Source of the DNA: CAWABB01 sp963701735
GTDB taxonomy: Bacteria; Bacteroidota; Ignavibacteria; UBA10030; UBA6906
NCBI GenBank assembly: GCA_963701735.1
Contig: CAVPBI010000032.1
Location: 62,001 to 126,000, forward strand
Reading direction: 5' to 3'
Length of the DNA stretch: 64,000 bases
Below the pieces are notes generated by a model that made no database searches, was not told where the DNA came from, and saw nothing but the letters and a program-made list of their open reading frames with translations. Positions 55,426-64,000 of the stretch are shown piece after piece. Made by a program: the position numbers and the translations under genes. Position 1 is the stretch's first letter, and the number at the start of each line of letters is the position of its first letter.

Positions 55426-57808
55426 ATGCGCCTGCTCGTCCTGTCTGGTGTATTCCTCCTGGTGCGCGCCTCCTTCGGGGGTGCGGTCACGCACGCCTCC
55501 GCCGCGGCTGACCGGTGTACCGTTTCCGGCTTCGTTCGGGACGCCGCCACCGGCGATACGCTCGCAGCCGGAACCATCCGGGTTGCAGGGAGTCCCATTG
55601 GCACGGTGCTTAACGAACGCGGCCGGTTCATCCTCTCACTGCCGCCGGGCCGGTATAGCCTGGTGATCTCCGCGTTGGGATATCAGCCCGACACGCTGGC
55701 GGTTGCGCTGGATTCCAACCAGGACCTTTCCGTTTCACTCGAGCCCGCGGATATCGTCCTCCCGGAAATCGTCGTTACTTCGGAAGACCCCGCGATGGCC
55801 ATCATGCGGCGCGTCATCGCGGAGAAACGGAAGTGGATCGAGAGACTGAACAGCTACAGGCTGGATGCGTTCACCCGCCAGATCCTGAGCCGGGACACGA
55901 GCATTGCCAGTATTACCGAATCCTATACGACCGGCTACTGGGAGAAAGGGGACACGCTGCGTGAAATCATTCACCAGCGCCGGCAGACGGAAAACATCCC
56001 GTCGCAGTTCAATTTCGCATCGGTCGGTCGGCTGCTGAATTTCAACGAGGACCGTCTCAGGTTCCTCGGGTACACGTTCGTCGGCCCCACGGCCGAGGAC
56101 GCGTTCGACTACTACGCGTACAAGCTGCTGGGGACCCGCACGACCTCGGGGAGGGAATTCTTCGAGATCAAGGTGATTCCCCTGACGCGCACGTCGCCGC
56201 TGTTCGGTGGCACGATCATGATCGCGGGCGGTACCTACGCGCTCATGGGCGTCAACGTGGAGCCGAACGACGCCTTCCTGATCCCGTTTGTCAAACGGCG
56301 CAGCCTCCGGTACAGGCAGGAGTTCAGCCAGTATGAAGGGGGATTCTGGATGCCCGTCGACATCAGGATCGACGGATCGTTCGATATCAACGTCCCGGCC
56401 GTTACGTTCCCCCGGTTCGGGTTCACTCAGACGTCGGTGGTCTATTCGTATGAGCTCAATGCTCCTGTTCCCGACAGCGTGCGTGCGAAGCCGCGATTGA
56501 GCGTGGATTCATCCGTGGCCGTTTTCGACTCGACGCTCTGGGCGGAAACGAAGGTGCTGCCGCTGACGCCGGTTGAAGAGCAGGCCTATGCCACGCTGGA
56601 CAGCACAAAGACGCTGGACGTGCAGTTCAGGCCCGGTGGTCTTGCCATGACGTTGTCCGCCGGCGGGGAATCCACGTCGCTGCTCCAGTACCTGGATCTC
56701 TCCTATGATAGAGTGGAAGGGTTCCACGCGGGCGTGCAGTATGGATCGGGGTCGGCGATTCCATGGATGGAGCTCCGGGGCAACGCGGCTTACGGGTTCT
56801 CGCGCAAGCGGGCGACATGGGGGGTCGGTGCCACGGTCTACACGTCGGGCGAGCGGACGCTCGGATTCGGGGCGGATGTCTACTCGAAGCGTGGCTCACA
56901 GACCCGACCAGGACTACTACGGCCCACTCTACAATAGTCTGACAAGCGTGCTCGTTGCGAACGACTACAGGGATTACTACAGCGCGGACGGCGGTAAGGT
57001 GTTTGTTGCCGTGAAGCCGGTTGAGTGGCTTCGGGCCGAAGCGGGATACGTGAATGAGCTTCAGCGTTCGCTGCCGCAGACCGAAGATTTTGCCATCTTC
57101 GTTGACGGGTCGGCGTTCCGCGATAATCCGCCAGTGGCCGAAGGCAGGCTTCAGGCCGGGACACTCAGTCTCTCCTTCGGACCGAAGCCGGTTCCGTTCG
57201 ATCTCGTGTGGACCGACCGCGTCGACGTGGATATGGAGTGGGGTGGCGGCGACCTCAGCTACGGGCGGTATGCGATCGTAGGATCGCTGCAGATTCCGAC
57301 AATCGGGGGCGACTTCCTGCTGAAGCCGTCGCTGCGCATTCGGCTTGCGGCGGGAGCGCATACCGGATCGCTTCCTCCGCAACGGACATTCGACCTCGAG
57401 TCGCAGTCGAGCGGATTCGGACCGTTCGGCGTGATGCGCGGGCTGCACGTGAAGGAGTACAACGGCAGTGACTACGTGGCGGTCTCGCTCGAGCACAACT
57501 TCCGGACGCTCCCGTTTCTGTGGCTGGGGATTCCTTTTCTCTACGACAACGGCATCGAGTTCCTGGTGCACGGCGGAGTTGCGCAGACGTGGGCGAAGGA
57601 TCCCGAGCTATCATTCTATCCTCCTCCACCCGGTCCCGAGGGTTCGATTTCCCTGCCGACCCCGATCTATCGGTTGACCGACGGCCTCTACGGCGAGGTC
57701 GGCTTCGGATTCGGAAAGATCTTTCAGATCATTCGGGCGGACCTGACCTGGAGGGTCAGCGCGCCGCAGCGACTCATGTTCACGCTTGGGGTTTCCGGAA
57801 TCCTGTAG
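55426..57808 (+). CDS. DUF5686-like outer-membrane protein with carboxypeptidase-regulatory-like domain (frameshifted)
   Basis: The roughly 794-residue protein has a signal peptide, a CarboxypepD_reg-like beta domain (VSGFVRDAATGDTLAAGTIRV) and a long region typical of DUF5686. The C-terminal half ends as a beta barrel (LTWRVSAPQRLMFTLGVSGIL*). Near 56891 one extra C breaks the frame. Removal joins VYSK to VAHRPDQDYYGPLYNSL. Family members occur mainly in Bacteroidota and are probably involved in the outer membrane surface. Function unknown. No partner genes are adjacent. Confidence 0.85.
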
Positions 57809-57883
57809 GGCATCGCACTCCCCCCCCACACAGACCCGATGGCGAGGTGGACCGCTTCCGCCGGGGCAGCCTGTGACTGCACA

Positions 57884-57912
57884 TTGGTTTTCAGTCTCCG
57901 GATCGGTATATT
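57884..57912 (+). promoter_or_regulatory. Promoter for typA
   Basis: TTGGTT (57884-57889) and TATATT (57907-57912) are separated by 17 bases, a good -35/-10 pair in an AT-rich patch. The ATG of typA begins only 11 bases after the -10, so the predicted transcript would be nearly leaderless. No ribosome site is seen upstream of the ATG. Confidence 0.5.
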
Positions 57913-57922
57913 ATTAGCTTCT

Positions 57923-59755
57923 ATGGAACAGATCAGAAATATCGCCATTATCGCGCACGTCGACCACGGGAAAACCACGCTGGTCGACCACATGCTGCGT
58001 CAGACGGGCACCTTCCGCGACAACCAGCAGGTTCAGACGCGGGTCATGGATTCGAATGCCCTCGAGCGGGAGCGCGGCATCACGATCCTGGCCAAAAACA
58101 CCTCGGTTCGCTACAGTGACGTCAAGATCAACATCGTCGACACCCCCGGCCATGCCGACTTCGGCGGCGAGGTCGAACGCACGCTCACGATGGTCAACGG
58201 TGTCCTTCTGCTCGTCGACGCCGCGGAAGGTCCGCTGCCCGGGACGAAGTTCGTCCTGAAGAAATCGCTCGATCTCGGATTGACGCCAATCGTGGTGATC
58301 AACAAGATCGACCGGAAGGACGCGCGCGCTCACGAGGTGCTCGACATGGTGTTCGAGTTGTTCCTCTCGCTCGGGGCGAACGACAAGCAGCTCGATTTTC
58401 CGACTGTCTACTGTATTGCGAAGCAGGGGATCGCGAAGCGCGAGCTGGCGGATGAAGGCACGGACCTCCGGCCGCTGTTCGACACGATCCTCGCCACGGT
58501 CCCGCCGCCGCAGGGCGACCCTGCCGGGCCGTTCAGGATGCTGGTGACGTCGATCGACTACAATGATTATCTCGGCCGCCTGGGCATCGGCAGGATCCAG
58601 CGAGGGGCGATCAAGCTCGGCTCGGCGATGAAGGTGGTCCGCCGGGATGGCATCGTCGATGACGCCCGGGTCACGAAGATCTACGCGTTCGAGGGGCTCC
58701 GGCGCACGGAAGTCGCCGAAGCGTCGATGGGTGAGATTATTGCCATCGCCGGCATGGAAGATGTGGACATCGGGGAGACCATCGCGGACGCGGCGGACCC
58801 GGCACCCCTGCCGTTTGTGGACATCGAAGAGCCGACCCTCTCGATGCATTTTCTGGTGAACGACTCGCCGTTTTCCGGGCAGGACGGGAAGTATGTGACC
58901 ACCCGCCACTTGAGCGAGCGGCTCGCACGCGAGCTGCGGTCGAACGTCAGCCTCCGCATCGAACTGACAGATTCGCCGGATGCATTCAAGGTGAGCGGCC
59001 GCGGAGAGCTTCACCTGGCGATCCTGATCGAGAACATGCGCCGCGAGGGGTACGAGCTGCAGGTCTCCCGTCCCGAGGTGATCACGAAGCGGATCGACGA
59101 CGTGCTCTGCGAGCCGATGGAACACGTGATCGTCGACGTTCCCGAGGAGCATGTGGGGGTGGTGATCGAGAACCTGGGGCGCAGGCGCGGCGTCTTGAAG
59201 AACATGATCACATCCGAGGGGACGACCCGGCTGGAGTTCATCGTGCCGGCGCGCGGGCTCATCGGGTTCCGCGGAGAGTTCCTGACGCAGACGAAGGGGA
59301 CGGGTCTGCTGCACCACAACTTTCACGGCTACGAGCCGGTGAAAGAAGGGATCCAGCGGAGGACGAAGGGGGCATTGATCGCCACCGAAACAGGCGTCGC
59401 CGTGGCGTATGGAATGTGGAAGCTGCAGGAGCGCTCGGTCTTTTTCATCGATCCGGGGACGCGCGTCTACACGGGGATGATCGTGGGGGAAAATGCCCGC
59501 GAGCACGACATGGGCGTGAATGTCTGCAAAACCAAGCAATTGACGAACATGCGGGCCTCCGGGTCCGACGAGGCGGTCCGCCTCGAGCCGCCGCATCTGA
59601 TGACGCTTGAGCAGGCGATCGAATGGATCGGGGACGACGAGCTTGTGGAGGTGACCCCGCAGTTTATCCGTCTGCGCAAGCGGTACCTCGATGCATCGCA
59701 CAGGGCGCGAGCGGCGAAGAAGAAGATCGAGGCCGTCGAGGCGCACGCCGAATAA
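57923..59755 (+). CDS. typA: Ribosome-associated translational GTPase BipA/TypA
   Basis: The 610-residue GTPase has HVDHGKTT (G1), GITI (G2), DTPGHADFGGEVERTL (G3), NKIDR (G4), the translation-factor beta-barrel domain, and the BipA-specific C-terminus (LRLRKRYL-like, IRLRKRYLDASHRARA). It binds ribosomes under stress and aids 50S assembly. The ATG at 57923 is the conserved start (MEQIRNIAIIAHVDHGKTT). glgP follows 49 bases after its stop. Confidence 0.97.
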   Translation: MEQIRNIAIIAHVDHGKTTLVDHMLRQTGTFRDNQQVQTRVMDSNALERERGITILAKNTSVRYSDVKINIVDTPGHADFGGEVERTLTMVNGVLLLVDAAEGPLPGTKFVLKKSLDLGLTPIVVINKIDRKDARAHEVLDMVFELFLSLGANDKQLDFPTVYCIAKQGIAKRELADEGTDLRPLFDTILATVPPPQGDPAGPFRMLVTSIDYNDYLGRLGIGRIQRGAIKLGSAMKVVRRDGIVDDARVTKIYAFEGLRRTEVAEASMGEIIAIAGMEDVDIGETIADAADPAPLPFVDIEEPTLSMHFLVNDSPFSGQDGKYVTTRHLSERLARELRSNVSLRIELTDSPDAFKVSGRGELHLAILIENMRREGYELQVSRPEVITKRIDDVLCEPMEHVIVDVPEEHVGVVIENLGRRRGVLKNMITSEGTTRLEFIVPARGLIGFRGEFLTQTKGTGLLHHNFHGYEPVKEGIQRRTKGALIATETGVAVAYGMWKLQERSVFFIDPGTRVYTGMIVGENAREHDMGVNVCKTKQLTNMRASGSDEAVRLEPPHLMTLEQAIEWIGDDELVEVTPQFIRLRKRYLDASHRARAAKKKIEAVEAHAE

Positions 59756-59804
59756 CGGCCAGAGCATAGGCGATTTTTCATCACTCACGAGGAGTACACT
59801 GAAC

Positions 59805-62072
59805 GTGGCGGCACGGACGGTTCCTGAGAAAGATATCCAGGCACTGATCGAGGACCTGAAGGGGGTTGCACACAACCTCTGGTGGTCGTGGAATCCTGAA
59901 GCGCAGGACATTTTCCACGAGCTTTCGCCCTTCTTCTGGGAGGATACGAACCACAACGCTGTTGAGGTGATGAACTGGGTGAGCGGGCAGGAGCTGCGTG
60001 GCCGCCTCGCCGACCCGGCGTATTTCAAGAAGGTTCAGGCGATCAGCAAGAGCTTCCGGACGTACATGCAGGGGCAGAAGACCTGGGGGACCAGGTACGC
60101 CCCCTCGCTGCGCAATCGCCCGGTGGCGTACTTCAGCATGGAGTTCGGGCTGCACGAGAGCCTGAGAATATATTCCGGCGGTCTTGGGATCCTGGCGGGC
60201 GATCATGCAAAAGCCGCGAGCGATCTCGGCGTCCCGTTAGTCGGGATCACGCTGTTCTACCGGCAGGGGTACTTCGAGCAGCGCATCAGCAACGACGGGT
60301 GGCAGCAGGAGCGGTATCCCGTGCAGGACCCGAAGAAGCTGCCGATCCGTCTTGTGACCGACTCCCACGGGAAGCCCATCATCGAGAGCGTCGAGATCGG
60401 GAACGACGTCGTGAAGTTCCAGGGGTGGGAAGTCCCGGTGGGCAGGGTGAGCGTGTACCTTCTCGACACCGACCTTCCGGAAAACGACCAGAAATTCCGC
60501 GACCTCACGGCGCACGTGTACGGCGGCGATCAGTGGAATCGAATTTCCCAGGAGATTGTTCTCGGGATCGGCGGCGTCCGGTTCCTGCGCGCACTGGGCG
60601 TCAGGCCGTCCGTGTATCACATGAACGAGGGGCACTCCGCGTTCCTGACGCTCGAGTTGCTGCGCGACCATGCGTCGGCGGCGGAGACGCACGCCGAAGC
60701 CATGGAGCGCGTCCGAAGCGTGTGTGTGTTTACGACCCATACGCCAGTTCCCGCGGGGCACGACCGGTTTGACGCCGGTCTCGTGGGTGCTGCCCTCCCG
60801 CGCTTCGCGGCGTCGCTCGGCATGACGATGGAAGAGATCATGAAGCTCGGGCGCCTGCACCCGGACCAGCCGGCCGAGCCGTTCACGATGACGGTGCTCG
60901 CGCTCCGGATGAGCCGCGGCGCCAACGGCGTCAGCGAGCTGCACGGCGACGTGAGCCGCCGTATGTGGCAGGACCTGTATCCCGGCAAGGATGTGGACAG
61001 CGTGCCGATCACGGCCGTGACCAACGGCGTCCACATCGCGGGCTGGACGACCGCATCCTCATCCCGCTTCTGGAGCCGGCATGTCGGCGAAGGCTGGCAC
61101 GAGAAGATGCTGGACGGAAAGTTCTGGAAGGATGCTCTCACGCCGGCCGCGATTCCTGATGAGGAGCTCTGGGCGCTTCGCACGGGACTGCGGCGCGAGC
61201 TGCTTGAGTTTGCGCGCAAACGCGTCCGCCAGCAGATGCTCCGGCACGGCGGCGACGAAGCCACGCTCTCGGCGAACTTCCTCTCTCCGGACGCGCTGAC
61301 GATCGGCTTTGCCCGGCGGTTCGCGACCTACAAGCGCGCGCCGCTCTTCTTCAGGGATCTTGACTGGGCCATCCGGATCCTGACGAACGAGAAGTATCCC
61401 GTGCAGATGATCTTCGCCGGAAAGGCGCACCCGAGGGATGACGCGGGGAAGCGGTTCATCCAGGAGATCGTGCACATCACGAAGCGCCCCGAGCTTGCCG
61501 GGAAGGTCGTGTTCCTCGAGGACTACGACATCAACGTCGCACGCTATCTCGTGTCAGGGTCGGACATCTGGCTGAACACGCCGCGGCGTCCGAACGAAGC
61601 GTGCGGCACGAGCGGCATGAAGGCGATCATGAGCGGTGCGCTCCACGTCAGCACCATGGACGGCTGGTGGCGCGAAGCGTTTGACGGCCAGAACGGGTGG
61701 CAGATCGGGGACGATGCCGGGGCTCCCAGCGAATACGAGCTGGACGAGAAGGACGCGGCGTCGCTGCGGTTGGTGATCGAGAATGAAGCGATTCCGCTGT
61801 TCTACAACCGAGGCAGGAACGGACTCCCGCACGCGTGGCTGAAGCGTGTCAGGCATTCGCTTGCGACGCTTATCCCCGTGTACAACACACACCGGATGGT
61901 GGCGGAGTACACGAAGCTGTACTATTGTCCGCAGGCGGAGCCGAAGAGAGCTGAGCTGGCGGGAAAGGTTGCGGCAGCACGCACGAAGGCGGCAGGATTG
62001 CGGAAGCGGGCAGTGGGACGACGGAAAGCTGCCGCGCAGCGGAAGCAGGCCGCACGCCGGCGCGCGAAATAG
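59805..62072 (+). CDS. glgP: Alpha-glucan phosphorylase (GT35)
   Basis: The 755-residue enzyme releases glucose 1-phosphate from glycogen or maltodextrins. Motifs are VAYFSMEFGLHESLRIYSGG, HMNEGHSAF, TTHTPVPAGHDRF, and the PLP-binding EACGTSGMKAIMSGA. It belongs to the short bacterial/archaeal branch (GlgP without the large N-terminal regulatory part). The start is GTG at 59805 with AGGAG upstream. The last 40 residues are very rich in Ala, Lys and Arg (RRKAAAQRKQAARRRAK), unusual for the family, and may bind nucleic acid or a polyanion. Confidence 0.93.
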   Translation: MAARTVPEKDIQALIEDLKGVAHNLWWSWNPEAQDIFHELSPFFWEDTNHNAVEVMNWVSGQELRGRLADPAYFKKVQAISKSFRTYMQGQKTWGTRYAPSLRNRPVAYFSMEFGLHESLRIYSGGLGILAGDHAKAASDLGVPLVGITLFYRQGYFEQRISNDGWQQERYPVQDPKKLPIRLVTDSHGKPIIESVEIGNDVVKFQGWEVPVGRVSVYLLDTDLPENDQKFRDLTAHVYGGDQWNRISQEIVLGIGGVRFLRALGVRPSVYHMNEGHSAFLTLELLRDHASAAETHAEAMERVRSVCVFTTHTPVPAGHDRFDAGLVGAALPRFAASLGMTMEEIMKLGRLHPDQPAEPFTMTVLALRMSRGANGVSELHGDVSRRMWQDLYPGKDVDSVPITAVTNGVHIAGWTTASSSRFWSRHVGEGWHEKMLDGKFWKDALTPAAIPDEELWALRTGLRRELLEFARKRVRQQMLRHGGDEATLSANFLSPDALTIGFARRFATYKRAPLFFRDLDWAIRILTNEKYPVQMIFAGKAHPRDDAGKRFIQEIVHITKRPELAGKVVFLEDYDINVARYLVSGSDIWLNTPRRPNEACGTSGMKAIMSGALHVSTMDGWWREAFDGQNGWQIGDDAGAPSEYELDEKDAASLRLVIENEAIPLFYNRGRNGLPHAWLKRVRHSLATLIPVYNTHRMVAEYTKLYYCPQAEPKRAELAGKVAAARTKAAGLRKRAVGRRKAAAQRKQAARRRAK

Positions 62073-62166
62073 GCCTGACGCGGAGCGCCGTGTCACACGA
62101 AGTACGAAGGCTGCGCGATTCCCCAACTCACCGCGGTTCACGATCTCAAGCACGAGGGAGATCACC

Positions 62167-62560
62167 ATGAAACAGATGCTGCTGGTCATGGCGCTGGCCG
62201 GAATGCTTGCCGGCTGCACGAGTGCCGCCGGAGGATCTGGTGGTGCTTGACAAGGCCCTGAAGGCGCAGTCGAACGTCAGCACGTCGGGCCTGAGCGAGT
62301 TCGGCGCGAGCGGGGGCGGGCAGGCGGCATCGACGCTGTACTGGGTCGAAGGCCGTGTGCAGAACAAGGGGCCGCAGGATTACGCCAGCGTGGTCATCAG
62401 GTTCCGCGTGAAGGAGTCCGGCAGCACCAAGGTCCTTACCGCTGAGCTCCCCAAGGTGCCGGCGGGGAAGACGGTCGCATTCCGGACGGGGAACCTGAAC
62501 ACATACTCGACAATATCACTGCTTCCAGACCCTCCCGAGATCGAAGCGAAGACCCCGTAA
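62167..62560 (+). CDS. Small lipoprotein (one-base frameshift)
   Basis: The start ATG has a GGGAG site upstream and encodes a lipoprotein signal ending in LAGC (lipobox). Near 62230 one extra base breaks the frame. With it removed, CTSA continues as PEDLVVLDKALKAQSNVSTS and an immunoglobulin-like, beta-rich region with VEGRVQNKGPQDYASVVIRF and VPAGKTVAF, about 130 residues. This pattern resembles small FxLYD-like lipoproteins. Probably in the periplasm or outer membrane, function unknown. Confidence 0.7.
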
Positions 62561-62607
62561 GAGCCCAGGGAGAAAACAGAGAACGTGCCGGAACGGCGCG
62601 AAACACA

Positions 62608-62635
62608 ACAGGCACCTTCTGTGGAAGGTGCCTGT
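62608..62635. terminator. Hairpin between convergent lipoprotein and helicase genes
   Basis: Perfect 11-bp arms ACAGGCACCTT (62608-62618) and AAGGTGCCTGT (62625-62635) flank a six-base loop. It lies 48 bases past the lipoprotein stop and about 100 bases before the helicase stop, so it can serve both directions. No long T tract follows. Confidence 0.6.
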
Positions 62636-62733
62636 GCGTCTGGGCTGGCGATGCCCCCGGGCTCAGTGCCAGTGCCATGAATCCGGTGCGATGTCATGTC
62701 CCGGCGTTTATGTCGGCCAGGGTACACCTCTGC

Positions 62734-63774
62734 TCACTCCTCGTCAATCACCCACCCCTCGAGCAGGTTCTCCGGCAGGTCCGAGATGAACCGCGAGGGC
62801 TTGGAGAGGACGAGCCCCGATTCGCGGTCGTAGATGTTGATCGGGTAGGTGATGAAGAGATTCTCCTTCGCGCGCGTGCAGGCCACGTACATCAGCCGGC
62901 GTTCTTCCTCCATCGTTTCCTCGTTCAGCGCCGCCCGGGTTGCCGGGAACCGCCCCTCAAGCGCGTAGATCACGAACACGCTGTGCCATTCCAGTCCCTT
63001 CGCGCTGTGAATCGTTGAGAGGACAAGCTTCTCATCATCGGTCCCGGGCGCGGTGATGTCCGTGACGCTCTCCGACGCGGGCTCGAGCGCGAGGTCCGCC
63101 AGCAACGACCCCACCGAGCGGTACCGCTCGGTGATCTGCTGGAACATCTCCAGGTCCTTCTTCCGCTTGCTGTAGTCGTCGTACCGCCGGGTGAAAATCG
63201 GGTGGTAGTAGTCGATGATAGACTGCACTTTGTCGGCGGGGAGCATCTGCTCCGGCGCAACGCCACGCAGCATGTCGAAGAGCTTGCGGAGATTGTCCGG
63301 GTAGTCGTTGAACGAGGCCCAGAACGCGGGGAGGGTGCGCGACTCCGCTTCCACGGCCGGACGCGTCCGCCGTGCGAGAATGTCCTCGATGACGCGCTGC
63401 GAGGTGCGCGGACCCACGCCATCGATCAGCAGGAGGATCCGGTGCCAGGCTACCGCGTCGCGGGGGTTCTCGAGGACGCGCAGGTATGCCATGACATCCT
63501 TCACATGGGCCGTCTCGATGAACTTGAACCCCCCGAACTTCACGAACGGGATGTTCGCCTTGTTCAGCTCGATCTCGAGATCGAACGAGAGATAGCCCGA
63601 GCGGAAGAGGATGGCGATGTCGGTGAGCGGGACGCCCTGCTCGCGCAGCTCGAGGACCTTGTGAACGACGAATCGCGACTGCATGTTCTCGGTCGCCGCG
63701 ACGACGATGCTGGGCAGTTCGCCGCCGAGGCGATGGGTGAAGAGTTCCTTTGTGTATTTGTGGCGGACGCTCAT
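62734..63774 (-). CDS. UvrD/PcrA-type helicase fragment (C-terminal half only)
   Basis: The 346-residue product contains only the C-terminal part of a superfamily 1 helicase: KELFTHRLGGELPSIVV, then DIAILFRSGYLS, then motif V (STIHSAKGLEWHSVFV) and motif VI (EERRLMYVACTRAKENL). The Walker A, DExx and other N-terminal motifs are absent. The start ATG at 63774 is 30 bases after the stop of the neighbouring methyltransferase gene, which leaves no room for them. It is probably non-functional as a helicase, or its N-terminal half was lost. An assembly join is possible. Confidence 0.8.
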   Translation of the reverse strand: MSVRHKYTKELFTHRLGGELPSIVVAATENMQSRFVVHKVLELREQGVPLTDIAILFRSGYLSFDLEIELNKANIPFVKFGGFKFIETAHVKDVMAYLRVLENPRDAVAWHRILLLIDGVGPRTSQRVIEDILARRTRPAVEAESRTLPAFWASFNDYPDNLRKLFDMLRGVAPEQMLPADKVQSIIDYYHPIFTRRYDDYSKRKKDLEMFQQITERYRSVGSLLADLALEPASESVTDITAPGTDDEKLVLSTIHSAKGLEWHSVFVIYALEGRFPATRAALNEETMEEERRLMYVACTRAKENLFITYPINIYDRESGLVLSKPSRFISDLPENLLEGWVIDEE

Positions 63775-63803
63775 GTGTCTTCTGGAGTACTGGCGGTTCC
63801 TGG

Positions 63804-64000
63804 CTATGATGCGCTCGGCTGCATGACGATTGCCCGGACGGCGCTGATATGCGCGGGCGTTGTTCCGCAGCACCCGCCGATGAGGCGTGCTCCCGACGAG
63901 AGCCAGTGCCGTGCATACGTCGGCGTATTCCTCCGGGGAAACCGCGGTCGTGATCACTCCAGACTCAAGATCGTCCGGTCTGCCAGCGTTGGCATAGACC
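63804..64000 (-). CDS. Homocysteine S-methyltransferase C-terminal part (partial and frameshifted)
   Basis: The gene enters from the right edge. YANAGRPDD and PEEYADVCTALAL match the end of homocysteine methyltransferase domains (MmuM or MetH N-terminal region). One extra G near 63903 breaks the frame, after which GARLIGGCCGTTPAHISAV follows with the paired zinc-binding Cys. The stop TAG is at 63804. It would make methionine from homocysteine using S-methylmethionine or methyltetrahydrofolate. The 5' part lies outside the window. Confidence 0.8.

Noticed and set aside
57914..60028. A minus-strand open frame of 704 codons opposite typA
   Set aside because: Antisense shadow; His/Arg/Asp-rich composition reflects the reversed codons of typA.
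1..64000. Programmed +1 frameshifting as the explanation for the many extra bases
   Set aside because: Breaks lie at unrelated sequences without a slippery site or recoding signal, and DUF1801 has losses instead of gains. Sequencing error is simpler.
1..64000. CRISPR arrays, insertion sequences, integrases, prophage genes
   Set aside because: No direct-repeat array with regular spacers, no transposase or integrase motifs and no terminal repeats were found on reading.
1..64000. tRNA or rRNA genes in the gaps
   Set aside because: No gap larger than 300 bases exists and none of the gaps showed tRNA cloverleaf elements on reading. A tool such as tRNAscan was not run.

Overview
The window is a 64 kb piece of a GC-rich bacterial chromosome. 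The gene content points to the Bacteroidota/Chlorobiota/Ignavibacteriota (FCB) group: a DUF5686-type outer-membrane protein with a carboxypeptidase-regulatory-like domain, a Tricorn-like S41 protease, ATP-dependent PEP carboxykinase, and a malic enzyme fused to a phosphotransacetylase-like domain. The assignment rests on gene families, not on a marker gene. I recognised no rRNA, tRNA, CRISPR array, insertion sequence or prophage.

Layout. 1-3.4 kb: a partial M48 membrane protease, divergent from malic enzyme. 3.4-23.6 kb: a long minus-strand run, in transcription order purN, purH, mreB, mreC, mreD, mrdA (PBP2), rodA, a LonB-like protease, a PLP-dependent decarboxylase, a glycerophosphodiester phosphodiesterase, a HAD hydrolase, dcd, an S9 peptidase, a ferritin-like protein, pckA, an esterase and a TerC-type membrane protein. 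It mixes cell-wall elongation, purine synthesis and central carbon metabolism. 23.7-28.5 kb: an LD-carboxypeptidase, an SPFH protein, then a secreted multihaem cytochrome overlapping an outer-membrane barrel that carries its own haem-binding site.

28.5-43.6 kb is the most distinctive part: about 15 kb of minus-strand genes on sulfur and respiration. It starts with a Cys-rich MerR-type regulator and continues with a Psr/Phs-type molybdoenzyme (psrA, psrB, psrC-like), two half-size YeeE/YedE (thiosulfate transporter-like) proteins, a membrane-anchored rhodanese-like protein that lacks the catalytic Cys but ends in a Lys-rich tail with a terminal Cys, mobA, and a membrane protein fused to a THEP1-like NTPase. 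Most of these overlap by a few bases. Cytochrome bd oxidase (cydAB), a DUF3365 haem protein, OsmC, a persulfide-dioxygenase/rhodanese fusion, a methyltransferase, a second rhodanese, DUF302 and DUF1801 proteins follow. Together they read as a module that moves, reduces and detoxifies sulfane sulfur and pairs it with a sulfide-tolerant oxidase.

43.7-64 kb: a small ferredoxin-fold protein, the Tricorn-like protease, an orphan transhydrogenase alpha subunit, an alpha/beta hydrolase, an SDR, an MBL-fold hydrolase, a flavoprotein, two tandem paralogous TPR-like proteins, the DUF5686 barrel, typA/bipA, glgP, a lipoprotein, a helicase fragment lacking its N-terminal motor half, and the 3' end of a homocysteine methyltransferase.

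Caution: at least eleven otherwise well-conserved genes are broken by single-base indels. Nearly all are one extra base, except one short gene with four missing bases. This looks like uncorrected sequencing error rather than gene decay. Coordinates for these genes are given for the whole repaired gene.
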